A DNA stretch of 64,000 bases, from NCBI RefSeq assembly GCF_001648175.1, contig NZ_CP015243.1:2108001-2172000 (forward strand), in the 5' to 3' direction. This DNA is from Halotalea alkalilenta. Its GTDB lineage: Bacteria; Pseudomonadota; Gammaproteobacteria; Pseudomonadales; Halomonadaceae. Made by a program: the position numbers and the translations under genes. Positions 34,729 to 44,076 of this stretch are shown piece after piece (positions within the stretch are counted from its first letter, which is position 1; each line of letters opens with the position of its first letter). The notes below the pieces were generated by a model that saw only the letters and a list, made by a program, of their open reading frames with translations, was not told the DNA's origin and ran no database searches.

Positions 34729-35550
34729 TCACTGGCGCTCCAGGCGCACGAACAGGATCCAGAACAGGCCGAGGAACAGCGGCAGGGTCACCAGCAGTAC
34801 CAGGGTCGTCAGCGCGAAGATGATCGGCACCTGCGACTGCTGGGACGACGCCATGATCCAGTTCCACACCGGCATGGTCTCGGTGGTTCCGCGCAGGAAC
34901 AGGGTGCGCAGCATTTCGTTGAACGACAGCAGAAAGCCGAACAGAGTGGCGCCGACGATGCCGGGGCGCAGCAGCGGCAGCTCGATGTCGCGGAATATCT
35001 GCCACTTCGACGCGCCCAGATCCGCCCCGGCCTCGATCAGCCGGTGGTCGAAGCGGGTGGTCAGCACCATGATGATCAGCAGGGCGAAGGGGAAGGCCCA
35101 GATGAAATGGCCCACCGCGATCGACCAGAAGCCCAGCTTGAGCCCCAGTACGGTGCGGGTCAGGATGAACAGCGCCGCGCCCATCGACATGCCGGGGATA
35201 AACAGCGGCAGCACCAGCAGCAGCATCAGGCGCCCCGGTCGCCGCGTCAGCGGCAGCGCGCGGCCCACGTAGGTGGCGCAGACCGCGCAGAGCACGCCGA
35301 TCAGCAGCGCCATCGCCAGGCTGGCGCCGAAGGGGCCGATCCAACGGGTGTCCTGCCACAGCGCGGCGTAGTGCTCCAGCGACAGCGGAAAGGGAATGCC
35401 CGACAGCGGGCGTTCGCTGATCGACATCAGCGCCAGCCAGAACAGCGGGAAGTAGATCAGCAGCAGCATCAGAGCGCCGACGCTCTTGCCCAGCAGCGGC
35501 CAGCCTTTCCAGTAGCTCCAACGCTGATGTACCCGGGGATGTTGGTTCAC
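34729..35550 (-). CDS. ABC transporter permease, spermidine/putrescine (PotC) type
   Basis: A 273-residue inner-membrane permease with six hydrophobic segments and the EAA loop LIEAGADLGASKWQIFRDIELP. It forms the channel with the permease encoded four bases upstream. Similarity to PotC-type permeases suggests import of a cationic or amine-containing solute, but specificity lies in the binding protein. It is the last gene of the nine-gene operon. Confidence 0.87.
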   Translation of the reverse strand: MNQHPRVHQRWSYWKGWPLLGKSVGALMLLLIYFPLFWLALMSISERPLSGIPFPLSLEHYAALWQDTRWIGPFGASLAMALLIGVLCAVCATYVGRALPLTRRPGRLMLLLVLPLFIPGMSMGAALFILTRTVLGLKLGFWSIAVGHFIWAFPFALLIIMVLTTRFDHRLIEAGADLGASKWQIFRDIELPLLRPGIVGATLFGFLLSFNEMLRTLFLRGTTETMPVWNWIMASSQQSQVPIIFALTTLVLLVTLPLFLGLFWILFVRLERQ

Positions 35551-35554
35551 GGTT

Positions 35555-36496
35555 TCAACTCCTCAGGATGCGAAACGAGGAAGACAGGTCGCCGAAGCGC
35601 CGACCGATGAGCACGAACGCCAGCACCAGCACGCCGAGGATCAGCATGATCAGCGTGGTCAGGGCCGCCAGTACGGGGTAGCGCAAGGCCGAGTAGGCGC
35701 TTTCGATCGAGTTGCTCAGCAGGTTGACGAAGCCGCCGCCGAGCATGCTCGGCTCCACCCAGGCGGCCATCGCCGAGCCGAGGGTGAACAGCACGCCGGC
35801 GATCACCCCGGGCAGCGACAGCGGGATGATCACCCCGGTCAGGGTCTGCCAGGGGGAGGCGCCGAGGTCGTTGCTGGCATCGATCAAGGCGTCGTCGACC
35901 AGCGAGATGGCGATGTATACCGGCAGCATCATGGTCGGGAACAGAGCGATGACCATGCCGAAATGGACGGCCCATTCGCTGTACAGAATGCCGGCCGAGC
36001 CCGGCTCGACCAGACCGATGCCGATGAACAACGGGATCAGCGGGCCATTCTCGCCCAGAAGCGCCCGCCAGATGATCGTGCGTGAAGAGAGATCGAGGAA
36101 GAAGGGAACCGTCATCAGCGCCAGGGTCATCGCCTTGACCGTGCGCGAAGCGTGGCCCTTGGCCAGCCACAGGCTGAAGGCGAAGGCCAGCACCAGCTCC
36201 ACCGCGGTCACCGTGAAGGCGATGCGCAGGGTTCGCAGGATCACCTCGAAGCGGCCCGAGTCGAAGATCGAGGCCCAGGTATTGAGGCTGGGCGTGTACA
36301 CGGTGAAAAACGACTTGGTTTCGAAAAAGCTGTAGACCACCACCCCCAGCAGCGGTACCACCACAGCGAGGAACCAGGCGGCGAGAAACAGCGCCAGTGG
36401 CCAGTCGACGCGGCCCAGCAGGGCGCGCCACGGCGTCTTGGCTGCCAGGGACGACGGCGCCACCTGAGCCTGTGTATCAGGGATCGATGTACTCAT
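35555..36496 (-). CDS. ABC transporter permease, spermidine/putrescine (PotB) type
   Basis: A 313-residue permease. A hydrophilic N-terminus precedes six membrane segments; the EAA loop reads LIDASNDLGASPWQTLTGVIIPLS. It starts with MSTSIPDTQ; AGGAGACGCC lies before the ATG. Partner of the downstream PotC-like permease. A 66-base gap separates it from the binding-protein gene, the largest spacing within the operon. Confidence 0.87.
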   Translation of the reverse strand: MSTSIPDTQAQVAPSSLAAKTPWRALLGRVDWPLALFLAAWFLAVVVPLLGVVVYSFFETKSFFTVYTPSLNTWASIFDSGRFEVILRTLRIAFTVTAVELVLAFAFSLWLAKGHASRTVKAMTLALMTVPFFLDLSSRTIIWRALLGENGPLIPLFIGIGLVEPGSAGILYSEWAVHFGMVIALFPTMMLPVYIAISLVDDALIDASNDLGASPWQTLTGVIIPLSLPGVIAGVLFTLGSAMAAWVEPSMLGGGFVNLLSNSIESAYSALRYPVLAALTTLIMLILGVLVLAFVLIGRRFGDLSSSFRILRS

Positions 36497-36562
36497 GTGG
36501 CGTCTCCTCTTGTGTCGACCGGCGCCCGCCGAACGTATTCGATCGGCGGGCGGGCCATGGGC

Positions 36563-37774
36563 TCAGGCGTTCAGGAAGCGTTGCCACTGCTCTTCCATCG
36601 AATCGGCATTCGACGGAGTGGTGGTGCTGACCAGCGGCTTGGAGAACTTGCGGGCGATCTTCCGTTCGGTCTCCTCGAGGGCGGCGATGTCTTCGGCGCT
36701 CCAGTCGTTTTCCCGGGCATAGGCCACCGCCAGATCCATGTTCGGTCCGGCGTAGCCGCGATCTCGGGCCTGCAGGGCGCGGTACTCGCCGCCGAGGTAG
36801 TAGTTGAGCACCTTGTAGATCGCGTCCAGGTTGTCCCTATCGCCGGCCTGCACCGGCAGGTAGGCGCCGTGGCCCCACTTGTAGTAGCCCTCTTGGGTAT
36901 AGGCGTAGCGGGTCGCGTCCTTGCCGAGCTTGAGGTTGACCTCGCGCACAGCCGGCTCCCAGCAGTTGATCACGTCCACTTCGCGGTTGCTCAGTAGCTG
37001 GATCTGCTCCTCGAACGAGGTATGCAGGGTGCGGAACTGTCCGGCGCGCTTGCGTTCGATCAGGAAGTCGACGACCTGGCGGGTCTCTTCGGGCTCGAGG
37101 TCGGCGCAGTTGCTGAACGGCTTGCCGGTCTTGCTCTGCAGATACAGCGCCGCCATCGGCAGCGAGTAGCCCCAGGTCCTGTCGAAGGAGACCCGGCCGC
37201 GGGTGCGCGGGTCGTCGAACACCAACGACCAGGAAAGCTCTTCCTCGCTGTCCGGGTCCAGGCCGAGCTTCTCCGGGAAGTAGCCGAAGCTGTCGGCATT
37301 GCCGATCACCGGCACGCCCCATTGGTTGCCTTCGGCGTCCTGGACCACGCGGCTATGCTTCCACTCATCCGGGGTGCGCTCCCAGAGGGTCAGCGCCGGG
37401 TGTTGGGTGTCGATCGGCAGGTAGGTACCGCGCGGGCCGAGGATGTCCTGGGTGCCGGCTTCGAAGACGAAGATGTCGGTCTGGTCACCCAGCCCCGCGG
37501 CGACCACGTCGCGCAGGAAGACCCCGACGTCGTTGCCGGTGCCGGTGAACTCCATCTGCACCCCGATGGACTGGGCCATCACCGACCAATCCTTGAGTTG
37601 CGAGGTGGTCACGCCATAGCCGCGCACGGTGGCCGGGCCGGCCGCCCAGAGCCGGCTGGCGGGCAGGTCCAGAGCCAAAGGCAGCGCCAGCGCGCTCGCG
37701 CCCAGTGCCGCCGAGCGCAGGAAGTCGCGGCGCGACCGTAGTAGTTGTAGTTGTGAAACGCTCGTCTCTTTCAT
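36563..37774 (-). CDS. Periplasmic solute-binding protein of the ABC importer, Tat-exported
   Basis: A 403-residue PotD/Fbp-like binding protein. The N-terminus carries a twin-arginine motif SRRDFL (Arg15-Arg16) and a hydrophobic stretch ending near RLWAAGP, so folded export by Tat is predicted, unusual for PotD-type proteins. The mature part has DQTDIFVFEAGTQ, FGYFPEKLGL and GYYKWGHGAYLPVQ. AGGAG lies seven bases before the ATG. The same frame continues open through the upstream ATPase gene, which is not real coding. The ligand is unknown. Confidence 0.87.
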   Translation of the reverse strand: MKETSVSQLQLLRSRRDFLRSAALGASALALPLALDLPASRLWAAGPATVRGYGVTTSQLKDWSVMAQSIGVQMEFTGTGNDVGVFLRDVVAAGLGDQTDIFVFEAGTQDILGPRGTYLPIDTQHPALTLWERTPDEWKHSRVVQDAEGNQWGVPVIGNADSFGYFPEKLGLDPDSEEELSWSLVFDDPRTRGRVSFDRTWGYSLPMAALYLQSKTGKPFSNCADLEPEETRQVVDFLIERKRAGQFRTLHTSFEEQIQLLSNREVDVINCWEPAVREVNLKLGKDATRYAYTQEGYYKWGHGAYLPVQAGDRDNLDAIYKVLNYYLGGEYRALQARDRGYAGPNMDLAVAYARENDWSAEDIAALEETERKIARKFSKPLVSTTTPSNADSMEEQWQRFLNA

Positions 37775-37800
37775 GGCTCGCTCCTGGATGTCAGGGTTGG

Positions 37801-38901
37801 TCAGGCAGGGAATGCGATCGAATCCTCTACTTCCCAGATCACCGTGTCGGCACTGGGCACGTCGACGTTCTTTCCTTCCCAGTTGCGCAGCTTGAGCCGG
37901 CCCGCGGGGGTGTCGGCCCAACGCTCGGTGTACTTGCCGCGGTAGGCTGCCGGTGACGGCTTGCAGGGCAGGGCATTGACGCCGGCTGGCGCATTGGTGC
38001 CCGTGACGCTGATCAGCCGCAGGTGTTCGGCGCGCACGGCTATGCCAGCGTCCACGCCGGCCTGTAGCGGTTGATCCCCGCCTACCCGGCTGCGGATGCG
38101 TGTGCCGTTGGCCATTTCGATCAGCGCGGTGCCGTCCCGGGTTTCCAGCACGCGACCGCCGAGCAGGTTTTCGAAACCCATGAATTCGGCGGCGAACAGG
38201 CTGCTCGGGCTGTCGAACAGGGCCACCGGTGGACCGATCTGCTCGACCCGGCCGTGGCGCATCAGCACCACCCGGTCGCTCATGGTCAGGGCCTCCTCCT
38301 TGCTGTGGGTGATGAAGACGAAGGTCATCCCCAGCGAACGCTGGATCTCCACCAGCTCCGACTGCATGTCGATGCGCAGCTTTTCGTCGAGCGCGGCCAG
38401 CGGCTCGTCGAGCAGCAGCAGCGCCGGACGGATGACGAAGGCCCGGGCCAGGGCCACGCGCTGCTTCTCGCCGCCGGAGAGCTGGCCGATACTGCGCTGC
38501 GCCTTGGCCTCCAGGCGCACCACCGCCAGCGCCTCCCGGGCCTGGCGCAGGGCCTCGGGACGCGCCACGCCGCGCACTTTCAGGCCATAGGCCACGTTCT
38601 CCTCGACGCTCATGTGCGGGAACAGCGCGTAGCTCTGGAATACCGTGGTGCAGTTGCGCTGGGCCGGCGGCTTGCCGATCACGCTTTGGCCGCCGATCGC
38701 CAGCCGGGTGATCGACTGGGCCTGCTCCAGCCCGGAAATCAGCCGCAGCAGGGTGGTCTTGCCGGAGCCGCTTTCGCCCAGGATCGAGACGAACTCGCCC
38801 GGCTCGACCCGCAGTGAGACGTGATCCAGAGCGAGCACGGAGCCGTAGCTGTGCACGGCGTCTTGGATCTCGAGAATCGGCGCTTGGGCGGCGGTGTTCA
38901 T
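37801..38901 (-). CDS. ABC transporter ATP-binding protein, PotA type
   Basis: A 366-residue ATPase. Walker A GESGSGKTT is at 42-50, the signature LSGGEKQRVALARAF, Walker B LLLLDEPLAALDEK, and the switch His lies in FITHSKEEAL. The C-terminal TOBE region (about 270-366) fits the regulatory part of polyamine-type importers. It powers the transporter with the downstream binding protein and permeases, 26 bases before the former. Confidence 0.92.
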   Translation of the reverse strand: MNTAAQAPILEIQDAVHSYGSVLALDHVSLRVEPGEFVSILGESGSGKTTLLRLISGLEQAQSITRLAIGGQSVIGKPPAQRNCTTVFQSYALFPHMSVEENVAYGLKVRGVARPEALRQAREALAVVRLEAKAQRSIGQLSGGEKQRVALARAFVIRPALLLLDEPLAALDEKLRIDMQSELVEIQRSLGMTFVFITHSKEEALTMSDRVVLMRHGRVEQIGPPVALFDSPSSLFAAEFMGFENLLGGRVLETRDGTALIEMANGTRIRSRVGGDQPLQAGVDAGIAVRAEHLRLISVTGTNAPAGVNALPCKPSPAAYRGKYTERWADTPAGRLKLRNWEGKNVDVPSADTVIWEVEDSIAFPA

Positions 38902-38941
38902 GGCGCATACCTCGGCGGCACAGGGCCCGGCAGGGGAGTGG

Positions 38942-39667
38942 TCACAGCCAGTCGGCCAGCGCGGCGTGCACCGCGCGGGCGAGCTGGATGGCGTTGGGGG
39001 TATCGGAATGTACGCAGATCGATTCGGCGGTGACCTTCACGTCGCGACCGTTGACCGAGCGAGTCAGGCCCTCGGTCACCGCTCGCCTGACCTTCTCCAC
39101 CATCGCCTCCTCGGCGACGCTTTCATGCTGCCGAGTGATGATCTGGCGGCCGTCGTCGTCGTATTCCAGGTCGGAATAGAACTCGCACTGGAAGGGGACG
39201 CCACGACGGATGAAGACTTCCGACATCACGCAATCGGCGTAGCCGATCACCGGCACGCCCAGCGCCAGCGCCGCATCGGCGATGCCTTCGGCGACGTGGG
39301 CCTGGCGCTGGGCCATGCCGAACAGGGCGCCGTGAGGCTTGATGTGCGACAGCGCCAGGCCCTCGGCATCCAGGTAGGCTTTCAAGGCGCCGCTCTGGTA
39401 CAGCACCAGGGCGGAGATTTCCTCGCGTGTCATGCTCATCTCGCGGCGGCCGAAGCCTTCGCGATCCGGCAGGCCCGGGTGCGAGCCGATGGCGATGCCG
39501 TGGCGCTTGGCCGCCTTGACCGTGCGCCACATGGTGACCGGATCGGATGCGTGAAAACCGCAGGCGACGTTGGCGTGGGTGATGAACGGCATGCAGGCTT
39601 CGTCGTCGCCCAGGCGGTAGATGCTGAACGCTTCACCCATGTCGCAGTTGATCGTGACCTTGGCCAT
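38942..39667 (-). CDS. pxpA: 5-oxoprolinase subunit A (LamB/YcsF family)
   Basis: A 241-residue LamB/YcsF protein: ITINCDMGE-like start (VTINCDMGEAFSIY), FITHANVACGFHASDP, IGSHPGLPDREGFGRR, HIKPHGALF and ICVHSDTPNA. With PxpB and PxpC it hydrolyses 5-oxoproline to glutamate with ATP. GAGG lies before the chosen ATG; seven upstream codons are also open. It is split from pxpB/pxpC by the kinase and PLP-enzyme genes, unlike the usual contiguous pxpBCA order. Confidence 0.92.
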   Translation of the reverse strand: MAKVTINCDMGEAFSIYRLGDDEACMPFITHANVACGFHASDPVTMWRTVKAAKRHGIAIGSHPGLPDREGFGRREMSMTREEISALVLYQSGALKAYLDAEGLALSHIKPHGALFGMAQRQAHVAEGIADAALALGVPVIGYADCVMSEVFIRRGVPFQCEFYSDLEYDDDGRQIITRQHESVAEEAMVEKVRRAVTEGLTRSVNGRDVKVTAESICVHSDTPNAIQLARAVHAALADWL

Positions 39668-39701
39668 GTTGTCCTCGCTGTGCCTCATGGGGCGATTGCC
39701 G

Positions 39702-41033
39702 TCAGGCGCCTGGCTGGGCGGCGAGCACCGCGCGCAGTTGGGCGATGAAGAAATCCGCGTTGTCGCGGGTGAACACCAGCGGTGGGCGGATTTTCAGCAC
39801 GTTGGCGCGCGGCCCGGTGGCGCTGATCAGCACTTGCCGTTCGCGCAGCCCGTCGACCAGCTTCGCGGTGAGTGATGCATCGGGGCGCTTCGACTGGCGG
39901 TCGCCGACGATCTCGACACCGAAGAACAGCCCCGCGTGGCGCACATCGCCGATCACCTGGTACTCGCTCATCAGTTCGCGCAACCCGTCGGCCAGGTAGG
40001 CGCCGACCTTCAGCGCGTTATCCATCAGTGCCTCGTCCTGAATCACCTCGAGCACCGCCATGGCGGCGGTGGTGGCCACGGTGTTGCCGCCGAAGGTGTT
40101 GAAGTAGCGTGCGCTGCTGCCGAACTCCGCGATGATCGACGGCTTGACCACGACGCCGGCGACCGGGTAGCCGTTGCCCATGGGTTTGCCCAGGGTGACG
40201 ATGTCCGGCACCAGGCCGTGGCGCTGGAAGCCCCACAGGTGGCTGCCGGTGCGGCCGAAGCCGGATTGCACCTCGTCGGCGATGTACAGCGCGCCCGCCG
40301 CGCGTACCGCCTCGACCGCGCCGGCGAGGAAACCGGCCGGTTCGGTGAAGACGCCGTCGCTGGAGAACACCCCATCGCAGATGAACGCCGCCGGCTTGAT
40401 CCCATGGCGTTTTAGATCGGCCAGGGCGGCTTCGACATCGCGTCGCAGCTGGTCGGCGACCTCGCCGTTGCGGCTGCGGTACAGGTCGGGAGCCGGCACC
40501 GTGCGTACGTGGGCGCCGAGGTCGACGTTCGGCCCGAGCGAAGGCGAGATCTCGGCGATGGCCTGGGTGATGCCGTGGTAGGCGCACTCGGTGACGATGA
40601 TGCCCTGGCCGCCGGTGTAGGCCTTGGCCGCGCGCAAGGCCAGGTCGTTGGCCTCGCTGCCGGTGCAGGTGAACATCAGATGGCCGAGCGCATCGGGAAA
40701 GGTCGCCAGCAAGCGTTCGGCATAGCCGAGGATGGTGTCGTGCAGGTAGCGGGTGTTGGTCGCCAGCACCTGTACCTGGTCGGCGATCGCGCGGGCCACG
40801 CGCGGGTGGCAGTGGCCGACCGAGGCGACGTTGTTGTAGACGTCCATGTAGGCTTTGCCGCTCTGGTCGTACAGCCACACGCCATCACCGCGCACGATGT
40901 GCACCGGGTGCTGGTACATCAGCCGGTAGGCCGGGCCGAGCAGGCGCCGGCGCCGCTCGATCATCGCCTGCTCTTCTGGCGGCAGCTCCACTGCGCCCGG
41001 GCGATAGGCATTGGGCATCGCATCGTCTTGCAT
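39702..41033 (-). CDS. Class III PLP enzyme resembling 5-phosphohydroxy-L-lysine/ethanolamine-phosphate phospho-lyase
   Basis: A 443-residue fold-type I PLP enzyme. The PLP lysine is Lys283 in LGKPMGNGYPVAG, the cofactor Asp is Asp253 in YIADEVQSGFGR, and YHG at 152-154 stacks on the ring. NNVASVGHCHP, LATNTRYLHD and SEANDLALRAAKAYTG closely match the AGXT2L1/AGXT2L2 phospho-lyases rather than ordinary transaminases. Such enzymes eliminate phosphate and ammonia from phosphorylated amino-alcohols. The adjacent kinase gene (29 bases upstream) is the expected partner. Start 41033 has AGGAG six bases upstream. An omega-aminotransferase is the alternative. Confidence 0.8.
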   Translation of the reverse strand: MQDDAMPNAYRPGAVELPPEEQAMIERRRRLLGPAYRLMYQHPVHIVRGDGVWLYDQSGKAYMDVYNNVASVGHCHPRVARAIADQVQVLATNTRYLHDTILGYAERLLATFPDALGHLMFTCTGSEANDLALRAAKAYTGGQGIIVTECAYHGITQAIAEISPSLGPNVDLGAHVRTVPAPDLYRSRNGEVADQLRRDVEAALADLKRHGIKPAAFICDGVFSSDGVFTEPAGFLAGAVEAVRAAGALYIADEVQSGFGRTGSHLWGFQRHGLVPDIVTLGKPMGNGYPVAGVVVKPSIIAEFGSSARYFNTFGGNTVATTAAMAVLEVIQDEALMDNALKVGAYLADGLRELMSEYQVIGDVRHAGLFFGVEIVGDRQSKRPDASLTAKLVDGLRERQVLISATGPRANVLKIRPPLVFTRDNADFFIAQLRAVLAAQPGA

Positions 41034-41062
41034 CTCAGGCTCCTGTCTCAAGTTCTTTCATC

Positions 41063-42127
41063 TCAAGTTCTTTCGCCAAGCGCGCAGGCCAGGTAGGCGT
41101 GGGCCGCCTGAGGGCTGATTTCGCCGAGCCGCTCCAGGGCGCGCCAGGCCGGTGGGTTGTTGCGCAGGATGTAGGTGTCATTCTCTGGATGGCGCTGGGC
41201 GCGCCAGCCGGTGATGATCACCGTCGCGGCCAGGCGTGCCTTGATCAGGTCGAACAGCGCTTCGAGTTCCTCGGGCCGCAGTGGCAGAACCCGGTGGTAG
41301 GCGCGGACGAACTCACTCACCGCTTCGAGCGGGTGGCCGCCGCCCTCGTCGATCTGGTAGGAGCAGGCCACCGCCAGCTCGTGGACCAACGGGGTGTACA
41401 CCGCGTCGCCGAAGTCGAGGATGCCGGTCACCCGGCGCTGGTCGTGGGGATCGACCAGCAGGTTGTGTGGATTCAGGTCGTTGTGGATCAGCTGCGCGCG
41501 CATCTTCTCCACCCGGGGGGCGACTTCTGATTCGTGGCGGTCGAGCAGCGCCTGGAGCAGGCCGCGGCGTGCAGGGTCGGGGATCGCCTCGATCAGCGGG
41601 CGGAGCCGGCCTACGTGCTTGATGTCCCAAAGCAGTTCGTGGCTGGCGGCGGCCGGATGTTCGAAGTCGGCCAGGGCCAAATCGAGGCGGGCCAGCAGGG
41701 CTGCGATGGTGGCGCGCTGCTCGGCACTGCGCTCGGCGCGCCACAGCGGCATGCCCTCGAGCCAGGTGAACAGCCGGGCGATGGTGGGCTCGCCGTCTTC
41801 GATCGCCAGGCACAGCTCATGCTGGCCATTGCGCGCGGCGACCAGGTGCTGGATCGGCAGGCCCGGGTCGCGCTCGGCGATGTGCAGCATGGCCGCGGTG
41901 GTCAGGTTGGTGACCAGTGGCGTTTCGCTTTGGTTGGCGAACTTGAGGATGTAGCCGTGCCCATCGTCGGTGCGGGCGTGGTAGTTGGTGTCGCGTTCGC
42001 CGCCCAGGGCCTCGACGCTGACGCTCAGGCCATAGTGGCGCTCGACCAGCGCTATCGCCTCCGCCGGTCGAATCCGGGGCGGGGCGTTGCACAGCAGCGC
42101 GTTGGCCGGCGAACCGTGATCGATCAT
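41063..42127 (-). CDS. APH-fold kinase resembling hydroxylysine kinase
   Basis: A 354-residue aminoglycoside-phosphotransferase-fold kinase. The catalytic loop is LIHNDLNPHNLLVD with Asp217, and the metal Asp238 is in GILDFGDAVYTPLVHELA. A nucleotide lysine lies in YILKFAN. Segments VERHYGLSV, RLFTWLEGMPL, LDLALADFEHP and ELLWDIKHV align by eye with human hydroxylysine kinase (AGPHD1). It should phosphorylate a hydroxyl group on an amino acid, making the substrate for the phospho-lyase encoded next. Start MIDHGSP follows GGAG. Drug-resistance function is unlikely in this operon context. Confidence 0.8.
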   Translation of the reverse strand: MIDHGSPANALLCNAPPRIRPAEAIALVERHYGLSVSVEALGGERDTNYHARTDDGHGYILKFANQSETPLVTNLTTAAMLHIAERDPGLPIQHLVAARNGQHELCLAIEDGEPTIARLFTWLEGMPLWRAERSAEQRATIAALLARLDLALADFEHPAAASHELLWDIKHVGRLRPLIEAIPDPARRGLLQALLDRHESEVAPRVEKMRAQLIHNDLNPHNLLVDPHDQRRVTGILDFGDAVYTPLVHELAVACSYQIDEGGGHPLEAVSEFVRAYHRVLPLRPEELEALFDLIKARLAATVIITGWRAQRHPENDTYILRNNPPAWRALERLGEISPQAAHAYLACALGERT

Positions 42128-42167
42128 CGACGACTCCAGGGCAGTGGGGTGGAGCAAGGGCAACATT

Positions 42168-43154
42168 TCATTGCGGGGTCAGCGCCTCTTGGGTCACGGC
42201 GCTGTCCAGGTCGCGCCTTCGTTGTTGAGCCTCGTCCAGCGACACTTCGTGAAAGCGCAGGATTTCGTGGGGGCGTACCTGGCCGAGCTTCCAGAATTCG
42301 GCGCTGGGTACGGTGAAGGGATTGATGAATCCACCGGTGCTCGGCGCATCGTTGATCAGGATGATGGGGGTCTGACCGGCCAGGTTGATCGCCCCCAGCG
42401 GGTAGCCGTGGTCGAGGATGTTGGAGGGATCCTGGCCGTGCTCGGGACGCTTGTGGGTGGCCCGGTGGGCGAAGCTGAAGACCGGGCCGCTCAGGCGCAT
42501 GCCGGTGCGGTTGCTCTGGGCCTGGACCTTCCAGTCGCTACTGACGAAGTCGGTGAGCGACTCATCGCTCAGCCAGTCGTCGTTTGGCCCACGCACGCAG
42601 GCCACGCTTCGGCTCTCATCACTGCCCAGCGGCGGGCGATGGGCCTCGTCGACGTGATACAGGCCGCGTTGATCGCCACCCGGCACGCCCAGGGGCAGCG
42701 TCTGCCCGGGCTGCAGCGCGCGTCCGCCGATCCCGGCCATGTGGAACACGGCGCGTGAACCGAGCACCGGCGTGGTGGCAATGCCCCCGGAAAAGGCGAT
42801 GTAGCTGCGCATGCCGACGCGCGAACCGCGCAGGGCCAGGGTCTGGCCGGCGCGGGCGATGACCGTCGTCCACATCGGTATCGGCTGCCCATCGAGGGTT
42901 GGCGACATCTCGGCCCCGGTGATCGCGATCAACACGCTGCAGTGCAGTCGCAGGGTCGGCCCCATCACCTGGCACTCCAGGGCGGCGGTATCGCGTGGGT
43001 TGCCGACCAGCAGGTTGGCCAGGCGAAACGACCAGAAGTCCACCGGACCGGATGGTGGAATACCCTGTTCCCAGTGGCCGAGGCGTCCGGGCAACTCCTG
43101 GACCGTGGTTTCCAGGCCGGGTTTGACCACCTCGAACTGCGATGGCGGATTCAT
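42168..43154 (-). CDS. pxpC: 5-oxoprolinase subunit C (biotin-dependent carboxyltransferase family)
   Basis: A 328-residue AHS2/KipA-type protein. FEVVKPGLETTVQELPGRLG opens the domain, with GIPPSGPVDFWSFRLAN, YIAFSGGIATTPVLGSRA, RTGMRLSGP and INDAPSTGGF following, as in PxpC and urea amidolyase. It pairs with PxpB to bind and activate the lactam with ATP. Its ATG overlaps the pxpB stop by four bases. Confidence 0.9.
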   Translation of the reverse strand: MNPPSQFEVVKPGLETTVQELPGRLGHWEQGIPPSGPVDFWSFRLANLLVGNPRDTAALECQVMGPTLRLHCSVLIAITGAEMSPTLDGQPIPMWTTVIARAGQTLALRGSRVGMRSYIAFSGGIATTPVLGSRAVFHMAGIGGRALQPGQTLPLGVPGGDQRGLYHVDEAHRPPLGSDESRSVACVRGPNDDWLSDESLTDFVSSDWKVQAQSNRTGMRLSGPVFSFAHRATHKRPEHGQDPSNILDHGYPLGAINLAGQTPIILINDAPSTGGFINPFTVPSAEFWKLGQVRPHEILRFHEVSLDEAQQRRRDLDSAVTQEALTPQ

Positions 43155-44032
43155 GCCGACCCACCGGCTGGCTGTCCAGCCTCGAGTCTGCGGCGCGCCT
43201 CGCGGTAGCGGCCCACCGAGAAGGTCTGGTGCTCGACGCAGTGGTGCTCGTAGCGCCCGGCCTCGACCTCGCTTTCGAGAAACTCGAACTCGGCCTGGTC
43301 GATGGGAATGAACCTTACCCGGTCTCCGGGGCGGAACAGCACGATGTCGTCATGGAAGGCGGGCAGGCGCTGTTCACGGTCGAAGGTCGGCACCGGGGTC
43401 CGGCCCAGCAGCTGATAGCCGCCGGGTGTGCGGTCCGGGTAGATGCAGGTCAGTGCGCCTCCCAGGCCGACCGCGCCCCGGGGTGTCCAGGTGCGCGGCG
43501 GGTTGTACTTGGGCGCGACGATGCGGGCGCGGTCGTCCAGCGGCATCAGTGAGCAAAGGCCGGGCCAGAAGCCGAGGGCGGCGACCCAGTAGTCGGTGCC
43601 GGCGTGCAGGCGGCGCAGCGCATCGCGCCCGGGCAGTCCATTGGCCTGGCAGACCAGCTGTGCATCGGGCTGCTTGTCAGGCTGGCGGCTGCGGTAGTCC
43701 TCGATGCAAGCCTCGGTCCAGGGGTCGAAGTACATGACCGGGATGTAGAACATGCGGCTGGGCAGTTCGGCGGCATCGGTGCGGCTGGCGCCGTCGTGCA
43801 GAGCGCCGACTTCACGAACCACGTCGGCATAGCTGATCACTTCCGGGTCGTAGGAAATCTGCATCGATGCCAGCTCCGGAATCAGCTCGATGATGCCGGG
43901 AATGGCCGCCTGGCGGATGGCGGCCACCAGGTTGTGCACCAGGATGTTGAGCTCGAAGCTCATCCCATCGCCCAGTTCGACCTCGATGTAGCGATCGCCC
44001 CCTACATAGAACCTGGGGTGTTGATGAATCAT
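43151..44032 (-). CDS. pxpB: 5-oxoprolinase subunit B (AHS1/KipI family)
   Basis: A 293-residue allophanate-hydrolase-subunit-1-like protein, somewhat longer than typical PxpB (about 220). MIHQHPRFYVGGDRYIEVELGD starts the protein. LGFWPGLCSLMPLDDR, PRTWTPRGAVGLGGALTCIYPDRTPGGYQLLGRTP and FRPGDRVRFIPI are the conserved KipI/PxpB motifs. It is the first gene of the nine-gene operon, with GAGG before the ATG at 44032. The extended N-terminal third may tune substrate choice. Confidence 0.88.
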   Translation of the reverse strand: MIHQHPRFYVGGDRYIEVELGDGMSFELNILVHNLVAAIRQAAIPGIIELIPELASMQISYDPEVISYADVVREVGALHDGASRTDAAELPSRMFYIPVMYFDPWTEACIEDYRSRQPDKQPDAQLVCQANGLPGRDALRRLHAGTDYWVAALGFWPGLCSLMPLDDRARIVAPKYNPPRTWTPRGAVGLGGALTCIYPDRTPGGYQLLGRTPVPTFDREQRLPAFHDDIVLFRPGDRVRFIPIDQAEFEFLESEVEAGRYEHHCVEHQTFSVGRYREARRRLEAGQPAGGSA

Positions 44033-44076
44033 CGGTGTGCCTCGCATTGCCCCATTTAGGGACCGCTCGAAAGCGG

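Noticed and set aside
37775..38908. Upstream extension of the binding-protein frame to give a 781-residue protein
   Set aside because: The extension reads out of frame through the ATPase gene. The true start has a Tat signal and a ribosome site at 37774.
41063..42127. Aminoglycoside resistance gene
   Set aside because: The APH fold is shared, but the operon context and close resemblance to hydroxylysine kinase favour a metabolic kinase.
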